Notes: generated by a model from the sequence alone, not told the origin. A stretch of DNA of 64,000 nt from Megalopta genalis (GCF_051020955.1 NC_135015.1:9063616-9127615), one strand, 5' to 3'; positions 48,038 through 59,885 are shown, counted from the first letter of the stretch. Numbers and translations are program-made.

Positions 48038-48290
48038 TTATCTATGGCGGAGTAGGACAAATTTTATTTTAAATAAAAAATAACAAATTACAAATTAAAT
48101 TGATATTTCATTTGCAAATAATTCCATAAATTATTTATTATTTATTACCTGCTAATAAACTGTTTTTTAATTTAGATTTTGGGAAAAGACATATAATAAA
48201 TAATTTTTGCTTCTCTTTCGTCTGATGTATATTATACAATACATGTTGTATATTATAAAATATTATTATTTGTTCGAATTATTTGATATA
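48038..48290. repeat. AT-rich dispersed repeat, copy 2
   Basis: Collinear with 14093-14357. Both begin near GGGCAAATTTTA / AGGACAAATTTTA and run through AATAAATAATTTTTGCTTCT to a TATTATTATTTGTTCGAATT end. It is non-coding. Confidence 0.7.
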
Positions 48291-50337
48291 ATGACGTGAT
48301 TGTCATTTCTAACAGAAATGCATTCACGCATTTGTCGGACAGGTAAAAGTTATAAAGGAATCAAAAAATGTTCAGAATCTCAAATGTGCTATTACTATTT
48401 TGGCACAGACAGAAGACGCTATTATTTTCTGTTCTATGAGATTGCTTCGCACAAGAACTATTAGAAACATGTAACCAAAATAGTACTCGGGCCTCCGTCT
48501 AGCTTCGCAAGAACGCATTTCAGTTACAGCATCTTCAGATAAATGATCCAGTGGCAAAATCCAGATGATGTGAGATAGCTTCGTACACTTTTCCGCAGCG
48601 AGATAGATTGTTGGGATAGGTGCTCATAATTCTCTCGGCCGAAAACAATACTAAAGAGCACCGGCAAAGTACATTGTGCAAGGCCCGGCGAGCCTTAACT
48701 ACAAAAGAAAAGAATCCAAAAAAGAAAAAGAAACACCCAGCATAATTGCGTTCCGGATGAAAACAGTGTTACGTGGCTGTCTATATAGCGGGCTCAATCT
48801 TGCCGGGGCAATAAATTCTGGCTCCCGGCAGCAAGATGCAAGCAAGCGCGCGGGCAAGCAAGCGCGAATAAAATCGTCGGCGGCCGTTGCCTTGACTTGA
48901 CGGCCCGGTCGATCCATCGTTTTCCATCCGACGAAAAAACCGCCGAAATTAATCTGGAAACTTTAGCCACCGCGGCAGCTCGAATGAAACGTTGAATTCC
49001 CGGCGCGAGCGGAATCGGAACGAGAAAGGCGCGATTTTCCAAGTTATTTCGTATGCGAGCGTGTCCCCTCATTAGCGGAAGTTTCGGGGCGACCGACGAC
49101 CGACGTGAAATTATGATCAGCATTTGGCTCGCATTCCACCGGAAGACGGTCGAAATATGCGCTGAACGTGCGGGACGCACGCGTAACCGTCACCTTTATG
49201 GACCGGTGTCCATTAATCTCTGTCCCTCGCGGACCCGCTCGTTGCGTTGGAAGAAGAACCGACTGATCGTGTCCGGGTGCCCGGTCAATACGATAACAGG
49301 ATCCTCCTCTGCGAGCCTCTGTCCAACGAAATTTACGAAGCGTCTCTGTTTGCCGTGCTATCCCTCGAAAACAACGCGGCCGATGCTGGATTTCCAACTT
49401 TTCTCGGCGATCGCCGGCCGCGCCGTGTCGGGTTAACCTCGTTGTCTAATTGATCAGCTGATTGATCGAGCGCTAAAACTTTCGGAGTTTTCTCATGGAG
49501 CTATCACACTCCGCGGAACAGTCTCGCCGTTATACGCCGCGGAAGGAAATAACTCAGGGAAGCGAAGGGTATGCATCAAGCAAGCAAACTTCATTTTCTG
49601 GCTGAGTTATTGATCCTTGAACTCTGACACGGAAGACTTTTCTGTTCCTTTCGCTCGGATCTAATATCAAGAGGCCTCAACGAATCCGACCACTTCCAAG
49701 TTTTCATTGTTAAATGAATTTTTTTTTCCCGGGAATTCCGAAAGTAATGATAGCAATTCTCGTCTGCCGCGGGATCAGATTGAAAATCCAATAACTTGCA
49801 ACTGCAACCTTAGAAAACACAATTTATCATGCCCGTTCGCTTCGTTTTTCTAATGAAAACTATTCTTTAATCAATGTTTCCGTTCTGTTCATCATTCTCT
49901 TTCGTTCTTTCGCGTACTTGCTAACCACGTTGTAAAATGTTTCAGACAATTATTAATAAATTGTCACTCGCACGTACAGTGGACAAATGAAGTGTTTGTA
50001 CGGTTTTAGAACGGTAGAACTTTTTTAAAACTAGTCTGTACGATTTTAATTTTGTTGAAGGTGTTAGAGGGAGTACAATTACTGTACAATTACTAAAATA
50101 CTATTTTCAATTTTCCTATTACAAGGAATGATGCAAAAATTAATAAATGATGTTTCTCCAATTTTTTTGATGAAAGTTTATAACGAAAATTTGAAAGATG
50201 CGTTTTGTAGCTTTCGTCGAAATCGGTTAATGTCGAGTTAAGCAACAGGTGCTCAAAGAAGTCAAAATCTTTAGATTTCAGTTTTTGGTCGGAAATCGTG
50301 GGAATGTGCGATTTTGCTATCTTCCATTGTTTATAAC
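48291..50337. other. no gene recognised; CpG-rich patch
   Basis: 48880-49560 is CpG-rich with overlapping frames up to 128 codons on opposite strands. The remainder is AT-rich. No exon was recognised. Confidence 0.55.
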
Positions 50338-50560
50338 TTATAATTAGAATATGGATTTTATGCATTTATGACAAAAATGAGTAGATCAAATACAAAACAA
50401 TAGAAACATTTATTTAAAGAAACTATTCCATTATTTGTAACTTAATCGAATAATTAAAGGAAGGGAGGAATGTCTAAGTAGTAGCAAAATTAAAAAAATG
50501 TACTTTAGCCATTGTACGGTAAATTGGTTCCTCTGACATCTCTAACAATTCAAGTCATTT
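50338..50560. mobile_element. GACTGCGGA-family MITE, relic
   Basis: TTAGAATATGGATTTTATGC, then ATTTATGACAAAAATGAGTA and AACAATAGAAACATTT, match the family left half. The right terminus is eroded, so the end is approximate. Confidence 0.5.
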
Positions 50561-51136
50561 AGTCCAATTTGGAAAAAGTTATACCGATTTTAAAAAAGTT
50601 GTACGAATACCTTGTTTAAACATCGTATGTAAAAGATCTTGAAATGCTGTGAAACCGAGAAGGATCATCCGTCGAATAATTATTGTTGAAGAGGCGCGCG
50701 GAACTTGAGCTCTGCCAGCTTCGCGAAACAAATCTGACCTAGATTGAAGCGTCGCATAAATCTCAGCCGCGGTTTCGTGATAACGATGTTTGCGAAGCCG
50801 ATCAAGCGTCCCAACGATTTTTCCGGACCGCTAAAGTAACGATTCGCGCTTGATCGCGTCGCCCCGTTCACAAAACAAAAAGAGCCGACCGCAACGATGA
50901 GAGCTTTCACAGACCAAAGCGAATATTCCTTGGTTTATCTGTTGACATACGCTGACGCTTTTTCTCATTAAGGTTCGAGAAAATTTTCGCAATATAATAA
51001 GATAAATAAAAGAGTAATAGTAGCGTAGGTCTTTTAGAAATAAAAGTCTATTCATGATTCGTCTAATCGATTGAAACTATTTTGTATATGCGGAACTCTC
51101 CTCAGAGAACACAAATTCTTCTAAAAGATCACCATC
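50561..51136. other. no gene recognised
   Basis: A small CpG-richer island lies at 50690-50910. Nothing else is evident. Confidence 0.6.
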
Positions 51137-51350
51137 ATTAGTAGACTGTGAATTCTGACGCAAAATGAAAATGATCTGCATTAATTACAAAATACGGTAG
51201 CTACAGAAACATTTCTTTGTTTCCTTGATAATTTTAGCTAGTTGCAAATAATACAATAATGTTCTTGAATTCTATAAATAATTTTACTGTTTCGAGATTG
51301 ATCTACTCATGTTTGTAATCAATATATAAAATCCGCAGTCCAATCATTAG
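51137..51350. mobile_element. GACTGCGGA-family MITE, near full length
   Basis: The left end is TTAGTAGACTGTGAATTC. The right end is ATATAAAATCCGCAGTCC followed by AATCATTA. The interior includes AAATGAAAATGATCTGCATT, TAGTTGCAAATAATACAATA and TTTACTGTTTCGAGATTG. It is 214 bp and is one of the better copies for building a consensus. Confidence 0.8.
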
Positions 51351-51662
51351 TTTCAACTGTTGCTGCCTCAACTGTCGGAACATCCGATGTTTGAATTCAT
51401 TGTTACACAAATGTGTTTCGGGTTTACACTGTTCAATCTAATTGTACGTCAAACCATATCTAACAGGATTTATCGTACAAATTAGTAATGATCCAGTACA
51501 GCTCTGTAATTGATCCGAAAAGCTATGTCTATTTGTTCGGTATTTAAATTAACCCCTCGCCGTACCATTTTCGTCACAGTTACAATGATTCGAACCTTTT
51601 CGATTGTAATCGTTTCTTAGAAGGACAGACAAATATTTAGTGTGCTTTATATGATATGTATA

Positions 51663-52284
51663 TGTTACAGTGAAACACCGAAATCTGGAGAATGTCAAAT
51701 TTCACCGGTGAATGTCAACATTCACATAGTCGCTTGGTGTATGTCCGAAATATTTGCTAAATACCCTTATTTCTGACTTACACCGGTAAATGTTGACATT
51801 CACCATACACTAATGGTGAATGTTGAACATGTTGGAGATTTATATTTTCTTCTCCGTAATTCAGTCGCTATAAAACGCCACAAGGGTGACGTAACTTTTT
51901 CGCCTCTCTTTCTGAAAGGAATGACCAAGAATTTAAAATACACGGTACATTCTACATGAGAAAAGAAAATAATAGTAATAAAAAAATTACTTACTTATGT
52001 GATTCAAATCTTATTTATTGCAACAACTTAAACTATTATGACACTTTGAATTGCACAAGAGTTCCTTGCTTTTACAACTGTATTTATTTGTGGAACACTT
52101 CCTTTTGCAATGACAGGTTTTGGACCTCCACCAGAGCATATCTGTGATTGTCGACACACACCGGAGAGGGTCCGAATGTACAACAATGTAATGAAATATT
52201 CTATCTTTCACCGACGTATTTGGTATCTGTTGACATTCACCGGTGAAAGTCGACATTCTCCAATTTCGGTCATTCACGGTAACA
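51663..52284 (-). mobile_element. Ginger/KRBA2-like DNA element, internally deleted
   Basis: The 622-bp element begins TGTTACAGTGAAACACCGAA and ends with a near-complement (TGTTACCGTGAATGACCGAA on the minus strand). Similarity of the arms continues for about 58 bases through GGAGAATGTC and TTTCACCGGTGAATGTCAAC. TATA flanks both ends, a candidate 4-bp duplication, though the right flank is a TA repeat. The motif GGTGAATGTNNACATTCACC recurs near 51705 and 51785-51830, like subterminal protein-binding sites. The remnant frame encodes a cysteine-rich tail. Confidence 0.65.
52011..52277 (-). pseudogene. cysteine-rich tail of a Ginger/KRBA2-like integrase, remnant
   Basis: This 88-residue frame has a C-terminal half rich in Cys: TCHCKRKCSTN, then SCKSKELLCNSKCH, then LSCCNK at the end. 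The order C-x-C-x3-C ... C ... C-x3-C-H-x4-C resembles the tail of KRAB-A-domain-containing-protein-2-like and SCAND3-like integrases, which descend from Ginger-type DNA transposons (family knowledge, from memory of the pattern). The N-terminal part overlaps the terminal repeat and is not expected to be native protein. The integrase core is missing. Confidence 0.45.
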
Positions 52285-52417
52285 TATATATATATATCTC
52301 AACGCTTACATATTGATATCAAGAGAACAGAATTCTATCCTGACCCAAAGGAACGGAATTACATTCATGCTTAACATATTGTTGACCGGCAATTTTACAA
52401 CGTCTGGGCATAAGAAC

Positions 52418-52431
52418 ACGAGTTAACTCGT
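52418..52431. repeat. 14-bp palindrome centred on TTAA
   Basis: ACGAGTTAACTCGT is a perfect palindrome. GTTAACTCG repeats again at about 52438, just before the TTAA of the MITE at 52453. It may mark a preferred integration context or the remains of an older terminus. Confidence 0.5.
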
Positions 52432-52452
52432 CACATGTTAACTCGAACACAG

Positions 52453-52706
52453 TTAACCCTTTGCAGTGGGAGACATTTTAACTCGAGATTCAAAATAGTT
52501 TCTTCGACCTATAGTATTTCCATTTTATATATTTTAATGCATTTTATACGTATGAAACTGCATTTTGCGACTCATGCAACAGTTACACTTTTAGCAGATT
52601 TTATATGTAAACCGATTTGATAATGTTAACATTATTTTGTAATGCGATGTAGTAGTTTTTAATGGCGCCGTAGAGTCGACACATACTCGTGAGTGCAAAG
52701 GGTTAA
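52453..52706. mobile_element. TTAA-flanked MITE (TTAACCCTTTGCA family)
   Basis: The 254-bp element has TTAA ends and terminal repeat TTAACCCTTTGCA[GC]T. It is nested in the older element 51549-52766. It has no coding capacity and no other copy in the window. Confidence 0.85.
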
Positions 52707-52798
52707 CAGGTTGCTACTAGAAATCTCCATCACGAGTCGGACTCGTTAAAGTACGGCGAGGGATAAAAGGGAGTTATATATAAGATAAACAAAAATTG

Positions 52799-52801
<3 letters not shown>

Positions 52802-52833
<32 letters not shown>
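52802..52833. repeat. (GA)n microsatellite
   Basis: Fifteen to sixteen uninterrupted GA units. Confidence 0.95.
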
Positions 52834-52835
<2 letters not shown>

Positions 52836-53643
52836 ACAAGAGCAACTCACGGTTACGTTTAGCCGAAAAGTTACAACAGGTGTCGTTCCCGTGTCTTTAC
52901 GTCCGATGCATAAATTCCTAAAAGTCTGGCGATATTACGAGACGAAAGATTAATATTGCTCAAGGCAGAATTGTGCGCAAAGGACGTAAGAACGGGCTTA
53001 GCGAATGGAAACCCCGTCGATGGAGACGGCACGTCTGTCAGCAACGGATCTTGGAAGGCGTGGTGTTCGCTCACCTGTCTACCGGCTGGATACGAAATGA
53101 ATCAAAGAGCTTTGACGCCCTTCGGAACCATGAATAATGCAACGCCGCGATCCAATTTATAACTCGCCGCGGCGTAATATGTGTTACGCCGTGTTACGTG
53201 CGACGGGGCGAACGGGTGTGTGATATGTAGCACGGCAAAGAAGCCCGGAATATTTCAACGGGCACCGGAACTCCTGAGCACACGGTCTGCGTCTGCCTAA
53301 TTGAATGAATACCGCGCGGCCCAAGTTGCAACCGATTCCTGAGATTTCTATAGCCAGGCCCCAAGCTGCACCCTTCCCCTTTGCCCCGCTACTTCCCTTT
53401 GTCTCATCCTTCGTTAACAGATTTGACACCCTTGACGATGAGTCTGATTATAGCGCGGCTTTGTACCGGATTCGTCGTGTTCCCGGGCTCTGTTTATGAC
53501 TGAACATTTTTCTACGGTGTCCTACATGTTTGGGATCCTCATACCTGAAACAGAATAATGGGAAGGAATTATTTATTTGAATTGAGGTATCAAATGTTGA
53601 TATGAGTGAGAAACGTTACACATGCAACGAGTTTCTATAGTTT
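52834..53643. other. CpG-rich patch, no gene recognised
   Basis: CpG-rich to about 53500, with frames of 64-81 codons in several phases. No domain was seen. Confidence 0.55.
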
Positions 53644-54235
53644 TGTAGCGACCAGTCGGCGCACATAAAAAAGATTTATTTCTCGTGCAAACGACTAGCG
53701 TATTTATGACTCTCCTTCGAAAAGGCTATTTTTGAGTGAGCTGTTTTCTGTCCAGATGGCAATAAGTCAGTAGAGTTTTTTACCTAATTCTCGATAGTCA
53801 ACGAGACCGTCATAAATAACCGGAAATTCCGAAGGGCACGCAAAACGGACCCGAACGCCGGACGTCCGAGCGCAAAAAACGCACCCACTCCGATCACCAC
53901 GCGGTCCCAAAACAGGACGCGCTCAGGGCGTAAGGAACAAGGCGGTGAGAAGGAAATAGACAACGCAGATTGGGAGAACCCATTCGCGGGTCAACCAATC
54001 AGGAGGTGTCCAGAGCCCTTGCCGGGGGCAAACACACTAGTATAAAAAGAGCGGTAGTTAGACGCTCGCCCTGATATATCGGACGAAAAAAGACTTGTAA
54101 GCTTGTGGTACACGCAACGCCGTTACTCTTACTACGACGATACGCTACCCGAAGTGACTCTGCGCGATTTGTCTAATAAAGTTAGTAGTTACACCGCACG
54201 CAACAATTATTTATCCGAACACACCCAATAACCAA
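53644..54235 (+). mobile_element. candidate solo LTR, 592 bp
   Basis: The segment starts TGTAGCGACCAGTCGGCG. It contains a clear TATA box (TATAAAAAGAGCGG from 54041), about 130 bases of likely transcript, and an AATAAAG poly-A signal (about 54175). AGTTT flanks both sides (53639-53643 and 54236-54240), a 5-bp duplication. The end (ATAACCAA) does not finish in CA, and AGTTTC also occurs slightly upstream, so the exact borders are uncertain. No gag/pol sequence adjoins it. Confidence 0.55.
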
Positions 54236-54380
54236 AGTTTCGATGCAGGAAGTTATGTTTCCTTGCGAATGTCTCGCTAAATATACTACGTATTTTCGGA
54301 ATGCAAAGCATATTATTTCAAACTAATCGAAATTATTAACAAGTTGCCTACATGTTCCCAAGCTGCATTTGACGAAGCGT

Positions 54381-54589
54381 CATTATTGGACTGCGGATCT
54401 TTATGCAAAATAAGGATTTTCTTTATAAATTGCATCAAATAGGAACAAGCTGGTTTCGTTCTTTGTTTAATAATTTTAACCAATTGTTAAGAATACGTAG
54501 ATGATCTTAAATTCTTTTAATTTGTCTACCGTTTCAAACACCAACCTATTTTCACCATAAATCTATAAAATCCGCGGTCTAGTCATTAC
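54381..54589. mobile_element. GACTGCGGA-family MITE, near full length
   Basis: The left end is CATTATTGGACTGCGGATC. The right end is ATAAATCTATAAAATCCGCG followed by GTCTAGTCATTA. The interior has TTTAATAATTTTAACCAATT and TTAATTTGTCTACCGTTTC. It is 209 bp and non-coding. Confidence 0.8.
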
Positions 54590-56450
54590 ATATACGTGTA
54601 CCTAAAACTAATAAAATTTCAAAAATAATAATATTTATGAAATTTGTCTATTTTTTTCTCTTTCAGTTCTGTAAATTTATCTTTGGTATTTTTAACCGTT
54701 TAAAAAATAATTTTGTTTCACAACAAAGACAACATGACAATACAGTAGCGAAACAAAGTCTATTTGACGTAGAAATGAGTACATCAGTGTGTACTGAAAA
54801 TGGTCCATGTGACAAGGAACGTGTTAAGGAAGAGATTTAATTTCGGTATGTTGCAATTGTTGTAGAAAAGATTCGCAGTCTAATCAGAAACGTATCTGAC
54901 AACGAAGTTGGAAATTTTCTAGTTCGGAAACGGCGCAGCTGGCGCTAAAATATCAATCGTGCGTAGTCAAACACCCCAGGTGATTTAATTGACTGTCTCA
55001 AGCGACGCAATTATGAACTGCAGCAACAGCCAACCTGTTCTTTGAAGCTCTGTGCATAGTGAAAGCCGCAACGCTCAATTGCATTGTCCGCCCGATTCTG
55101 ATCGCTTTGGGCTGCTAGCGATGAACTCAACGATCACGACGGATATCGCCTGTTTTGACCGCTAACCAGCCGAATTGCCGTGAACAGGCTGTCGCTCTAA
55201 TTAACGTCACAATATTCGTTATCGAGAACGGGGCGCGGAGAACGCGCGAAGCGTTCGAATCCGCGATTATTGTCCGGGTTTAATCGGCGTCCATTAGTTT
55301 CATAGACGTGACGCACGAGTTAGCCGCGGGCCAGGGGCGCGAGGGGCGGCCTCGAATACGCTCGTCAACGTAATCATTCAATCTGTTAATTATCTACTTC
55401 GGATCCGCGGTAAACTCTTCCGAGTGCCTCGGCGCGTCGCGTCGTGCCGGCTTCTCTGCCGGCTTAACGCGATGAATCGTGATTTAATCGAGCCTACGTC
55501 AATGACTGTCCCGAGGCTGATGCTGGCCGATACCTGCGAATTAATAATATCGTCCGGGATGGCTCGGCCGCATTATGCACGCCGTGCAAATGCCACGCGT
55601 GCACCGCGGGGAGAACACGACGCGACGTGGCTGCATGGCAGGCTGACAACGAGCTTCCTCCGGTCCGCGTTGTCTGCCGGACCATGGGTTTTCATGTTTA
55701 GATTAGGAGGCTGCCAGATGCACATCGGCTAATTGTAGACACACGAGACAGCCCGCGATCGTCTGCGTTCTCAGCACCGCTGCTGCCCCCGACAACCGTT
55801 GAATCTCGTCGAACGTCCGGAATCCGTCACGTCGCAGACTTAACTTCGTGCAATTACTGTTATTCAGGGCTAATGCGATCGTTAGCGACGTTGATTAAAT
55901 GTTTCCACCGGCCAATTACGCCCGGGAATTTGCGGATTATCTAAGTCTCGAACGTGAATGGGCACTTAAGTGGAAATGAGAGATTCATTTGAAGCGGACG
56001 GGCAAGATCGTCACACCGGAAAAAGAATCCTAGACGATGGGAGCTCGTGAAGTTTTGTCGAACGCGTTCCAAAGATGATATTTTATGAATTATCGGAACG
56101 ATTATTTGTCGACTTTCAGGTGTTTCCACTTTTGTATAAGAGTTACTTGTAGATATATGTTTTTAGGCAATATCGTGTTCCTTGGCTATAATTGCAAATC
56201 ACTTTGTCTTGTGTACACCAAACTTTTCAAGAAGTCAGTACTTTATATCTCTTTAGCAAGAATGCGCGACTTAATGTATCATTTTTATAATTTTCATTCA
56301 TACATGTTGTTTTCCAAACATATTTGTAGCTTGATGAAAGACGTATTAAACGTATTTTATAGCGCACCAAGGAATCCATTAATATGTCATGCAATCCAAA
56401 CTGTGAAGACTGTTTTATTTTTAATAATATTTATATTCGCTAAAATATAT
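54590..56450. other. no gene recognised; CpG-rich patch
   Basis: An isolated GATTCGCAGTCTAATCA (about 54868) looks like an orphan right end of the GACTGCGGA family. 55090-55960 is CpG-rich with short opposing frames. 56080-56450 is AT-rich with a 123-codon frame (56085-56456) that has hydrophobic, low-information content and no recognised domain. Confidence 0.5.
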
Positions 56451-56661
56451 AACTAGACAGTCGTTTTTATGTATTTGTGGCAAAAATGAGTAGGTGTAAT
56501 TTTAAACAGTGTAAAAAATTAAAAGAAACTAAAAGTAATGATGTATTAATTTAAACGTATTAGAAACATTGAAAAATGAAAGAAAATTGTGCTTGGCTTC
56601 TATGTCTTGCGGTTGATGCAGATCATTTTAATTTTGCATAAAAATCCGCAGTCTAATCATT
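56451..56661. mobile_element. GACTGCGGA-family MITE, near full length
   Basis: The left end is ACTAGACAGTCGTTTTTATG followed by GGCAAAAATGAGTAGG. The right end is TTAATTTTGCATAAAAATCC followed by GCAGTCTAATCATTA. It is about 211 bp, with the left terminus more mutated than the right. Confidence 0.78.
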
Positions 56662-56689
56662 ATTACTATAAGGAAGAAGAAAGAGAGAG

Positions 56690-56853
56690 GAAAGTGTAAA
56701 CAAAATAAAGAGTATCATTGCAATATCAATGTAATATATATGCAACATCATTGCATTAAAGAAAGGTGAAAGTTCCTAAGTGACTCCTGATTTTTTGGTG
56801 CAAATGTAGACAATTTTCATTTTACATAAAAGTCCGCAGTCGAATTATTACTT
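56690..56853. mobile_element. GACTGCGGA-family MITE, right part
   Basis: GTAGACAATTTTCATTTTAC followed by ATAAAAGTCCGCAGTCGAAT matches the family right arm. No left arm is recognisable. It lies directly beside the copy at 56451, so the two may be a tandem pair or one may have inserted near the other. Confidence 0.6.
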
Positions 56854-57694
56854 TTTATAGTACATAAGTGTTTTAACGGATTGGCTGGTTTATTAATGAA
56901 AAAAACATCAACATCATTTCGTTTTTCGACCTAGAATTAAAGAATCCGACGAATTGTGATCGGCAAACTGAAGAAACCGATTTCAGGTATCAAAGGAAGA
57001 AAACACAAAGGCTCGCGCAAGCGTAACAAATTACAATTTTGATGGGAACGCGAGCACAATGTATATAACGACAATCAAAGCTATCCCTGCAATCAAAGAA
57101 GACAAGGCTGAAGGGACGCGGAGCGGATCAAGAGGAGCGTGTAGCAGAGGCCGCGGTTTAACACATACGAACTTATCAGCTGCGAGCAGGTGCTACTGCG
57201 GTGCAACATTAATGAGATGCATTCTATCTGTTCTATTGCGTGCGCCGCATCAGTGCATCTCGGCAATCGTTCACCTCTCTATCTGGCCAGTCTGGGGTCG
57301 TTACGTCTCGCTTTACCTAGGCGGTCCTGTCGCTTTTGTGCGTCCGTTGATGCACCGATTGACCCGCCTTTTAATTACGAAGCTTATCAACCGGTCAATA
57401 ATGGAATGAAATCCATTAGCGAATTGCGACTACGGTCTCGCATCGTGCCGCAACCATAGCACGCTCGGAAATTCAGAACCAGAGAAACCGGTCACGTTAA
57501 AGATCCCCAACTTTCGTGAGGTTACCCGCTAATTAGGAGTCATGCTGTTTGTTGATCGTGACTAGTCATCGCTCGATAAATGCATAATTGATCGTGAATT
57601 TCACTGATTGCGTTCAATGCAGGTGGACGATGCTGCGATAGCTCATGGGAAACATACACGTTACTCAGATACTATGTTATTGTTTACCGAAGTA
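56854..57694. other. no gene recognised
   Basis: A CpG-richer block lies at 57090-57480 with two overlapping plus-strand frames (116 and 89 codons) in different phases and no domains. Confidence 0.55.
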
Positions 57695-57897
57695 CTTATT
57701 ATGAAAAATTGTCTCTACCAATTGCAAGATATGGGAACGAAGTAACGAGTTCTTTCTTTCAGTAATAATTTTAATCAACTCAAAATGTTCGATTCAATCA
57801 TTCTCACATTTTTTGATTCTTTCAATCATTTCAGTATTTTAAATTGCAGTCACTCATTTTTTTCATAAATGCATAAAATCCGCGGGCTACTTATTAG
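57695..57897. mobile_element. GACTGCGGA-family MITE
   Basis: The right end TTTTTCATAAATGCATAAAA followed by TCCGCGGGCTACTTATTA is clear, and the interior has TTTAATCAACTCAAAATG. The left end (ACTTATTATGAAAAATTG) is eroded. It is about 203 bp. Confidence 0.65.
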
Positions 57898-59714
57898 ATA
57901 TAATATTAGCAGGCGTCTGCTATACTATTCAGATCTGAAAAGCTTTCTCTTTCATATTTCATAACTGAAGGTACCTAAAGTAATATAAATTAAATACGAA
58001 GTTTCCAGATTAACTACAATGTTTTTATTCTTTAGATAAATATCAGAGGAACCATCCCTCAAAATTAACAACGATTTCGAGAAAATCAGTTTTTAAAATC
58101 CAGGTTGCTCCGAAATCGTATGCGCTCGCGGATTCTCCGATGGTTAACCCTTCGGTTCTTACATTAGTATACAGATATAAAAAGTAGAAACGGTCAGTTA
58201 TGGTCAAATACGCCAACACAGTGATAGTTTATATGCCTTACGAACGATTAAAAATAAAACATATGATATCGACATGAAAATTGGTATCGAACAATTGAGG
58301 GCTTAGAAAAATCATAAAATTTTCCTATACGAGACGTAAAAGTAACGTTGAATTGCATGGATTCTTGACAAAACTGAGTGGATCCAACATAAAATAGTAG
58401 AAACAACGAATTCGAGCATACCATTGCATTATCTTTCATTTAACTAAATTATTAACAGGGAAAATCCATTTTATACATCAAACTTTTCATCTTTCACGAA
58501 ACTTGGCAGACTAATTGCAAATCACGCCGGCTTCACACCGCAGTGAAGTTAAGAGCAAGTTAAACCACCGATTGCACTTACTCCTATTACATTTTCATTG
58601 CGACTGAATTCGTGATCGTCTCGACAACGGGACGATTCCGCGCGATTGCTTGCATTATGCTTGTCGAAGTGTTTGCGCGGATAAATCGTCGTTTAAGTCG
58701 AGATTCAGCCAGAGCGATCGGCGACGTCCAAATCGTCCCTTGACGGTTCGCAGCGCCGAGGAGCTGTCCGACGCGTGTCAGTATAGGTGTCGTCACGGTA
58801 ATGCGGCGCGACGTCGACGCACCGTCCGTTGCGTCGCGCGACGTCGTGAATTCGTCAGAAGTTTCACGGTCCGCGAGCACAGTAAATGTTAATCGAGGCT
58901 TCGCTGTTACTCAATAGCCGGCTCACGCCCACACGCCGGTTCGTCCCAGCGGGTCGTTTCGTTTCGCCGGAAGTTGGTTCCTCGGACGCGGTCATTTTCG
59001 TCGTGGCCAGGCCCGGCCACCGGCGTAATGGATACGGAAAGGCAAACTCACAAACGACAGGAGTAAAGTTGTCCCCTCGGTGAATCCCGACGGACCGGTT
59101 CGCCAATAAATTCGAAACGCTGATATTAGACCCGTTATGCGTCCCGCGGACGTGAGTTAGCACGCACGGATTTCTGGGAACTCTGAATTTAATCGTCTGA
59201 TGGATAGAAACTTTACACTCAGACAGTTTGCCCAGGCGATTCCCGATGGCTCTGCCGCAGTCCACGGCTATCGATATGTTATAGTTACAGTCTAAACATA
59301 GAAAGTAATAGTTACGAGGATCCCATGATTGCGGTGAGTTACCGGCAATGCCGAACGCTCTTGGGACTATTTTCAGCAGTTACGTAAGTATGAAGCTGGT
59401 CGAACATCATTTTCTGCAGTCTGTGTACTCAATCGGGTAGTTTTCAATTAGTTTGAACCAGTGATTTTCAATTGATTTCGCGGATATTTTGGAAACGTTA
59501 AATGTCTATTTAACTCAAAATGTTCGAGTACCAATAAACGTGTCTGAGATTGTATATATTTACAAGATTGCCTTTGAAACAATTTTTTCTCTGCTGATCG
59601 GCAAGATTAAGATCAAAATATTAGAATGATCTACTTGGTCGTTTTAACTGTATGCTAAACAATACTTTTATTGTTTGACCTACATGCAGGATAATAAATT
59701 ATTTAGGGTAGTGG
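57898..59714. other. no gene recognised; CpG-rich patch
   Basis: A lone TTAACCCTTCGG at about 58145 resembles a TTAA-element end without a partner. A weak GACTGCGGA-family relic lies at about 58345-58440 (GCATGGATTCTTGACAAAAC and AAATAGTAGAAACAAC). 58580-59270 is CpG-rich with opposing frames up to 133 codons and no recognisable product. Confidence 0.5.
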
Positions 59715-59885
59715 GGCCGATTATTGTGGAGTGATCAATTGCTGTGTCTTTGATTTGTTTTCGGGCATAATGAACTTTATATTTATCGAATAATTTTTTT
59801 TATTCTTTTATTTTGTTTATTTTTGAATACAAAAATTTCACGTGTTTTATTCGATAAATCTAAAGTAATAATCAGCTCCTATTCA
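59715..59885. mobile_element. CCTTTGATTTG-family palindromic MITE, copy 3
   Basis: GTGATCAATTGCTGTGTCTT, then GATTTGTTTTCGGGCATAAT and ACTTTATATTTATCGAATAA, match the 7245 copy. A weaker mirrored right arm, TTTATTCGATAAATCTAAAG, closes the fold-back. It is non-coding. Confidence 0.65.

Larger units (their letters stand above)
51549..52766. mobile_element. old TTAA element carrying two nested elements
   Basis: The left end TTAACCCCTCGCCGTAC and the right end (minus strand) TTATCCCTCGCCGTAC match but for one indel and one substitution in the target tetramer. Between them lie a Ginger/KRBA2-like element (51663-52284) and a separate TTAA MITE (52453-52706). Removing both leaves only about 340 bp, a size typical of a MITE. 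Its own interior has no frame. Confidence 0.6.
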
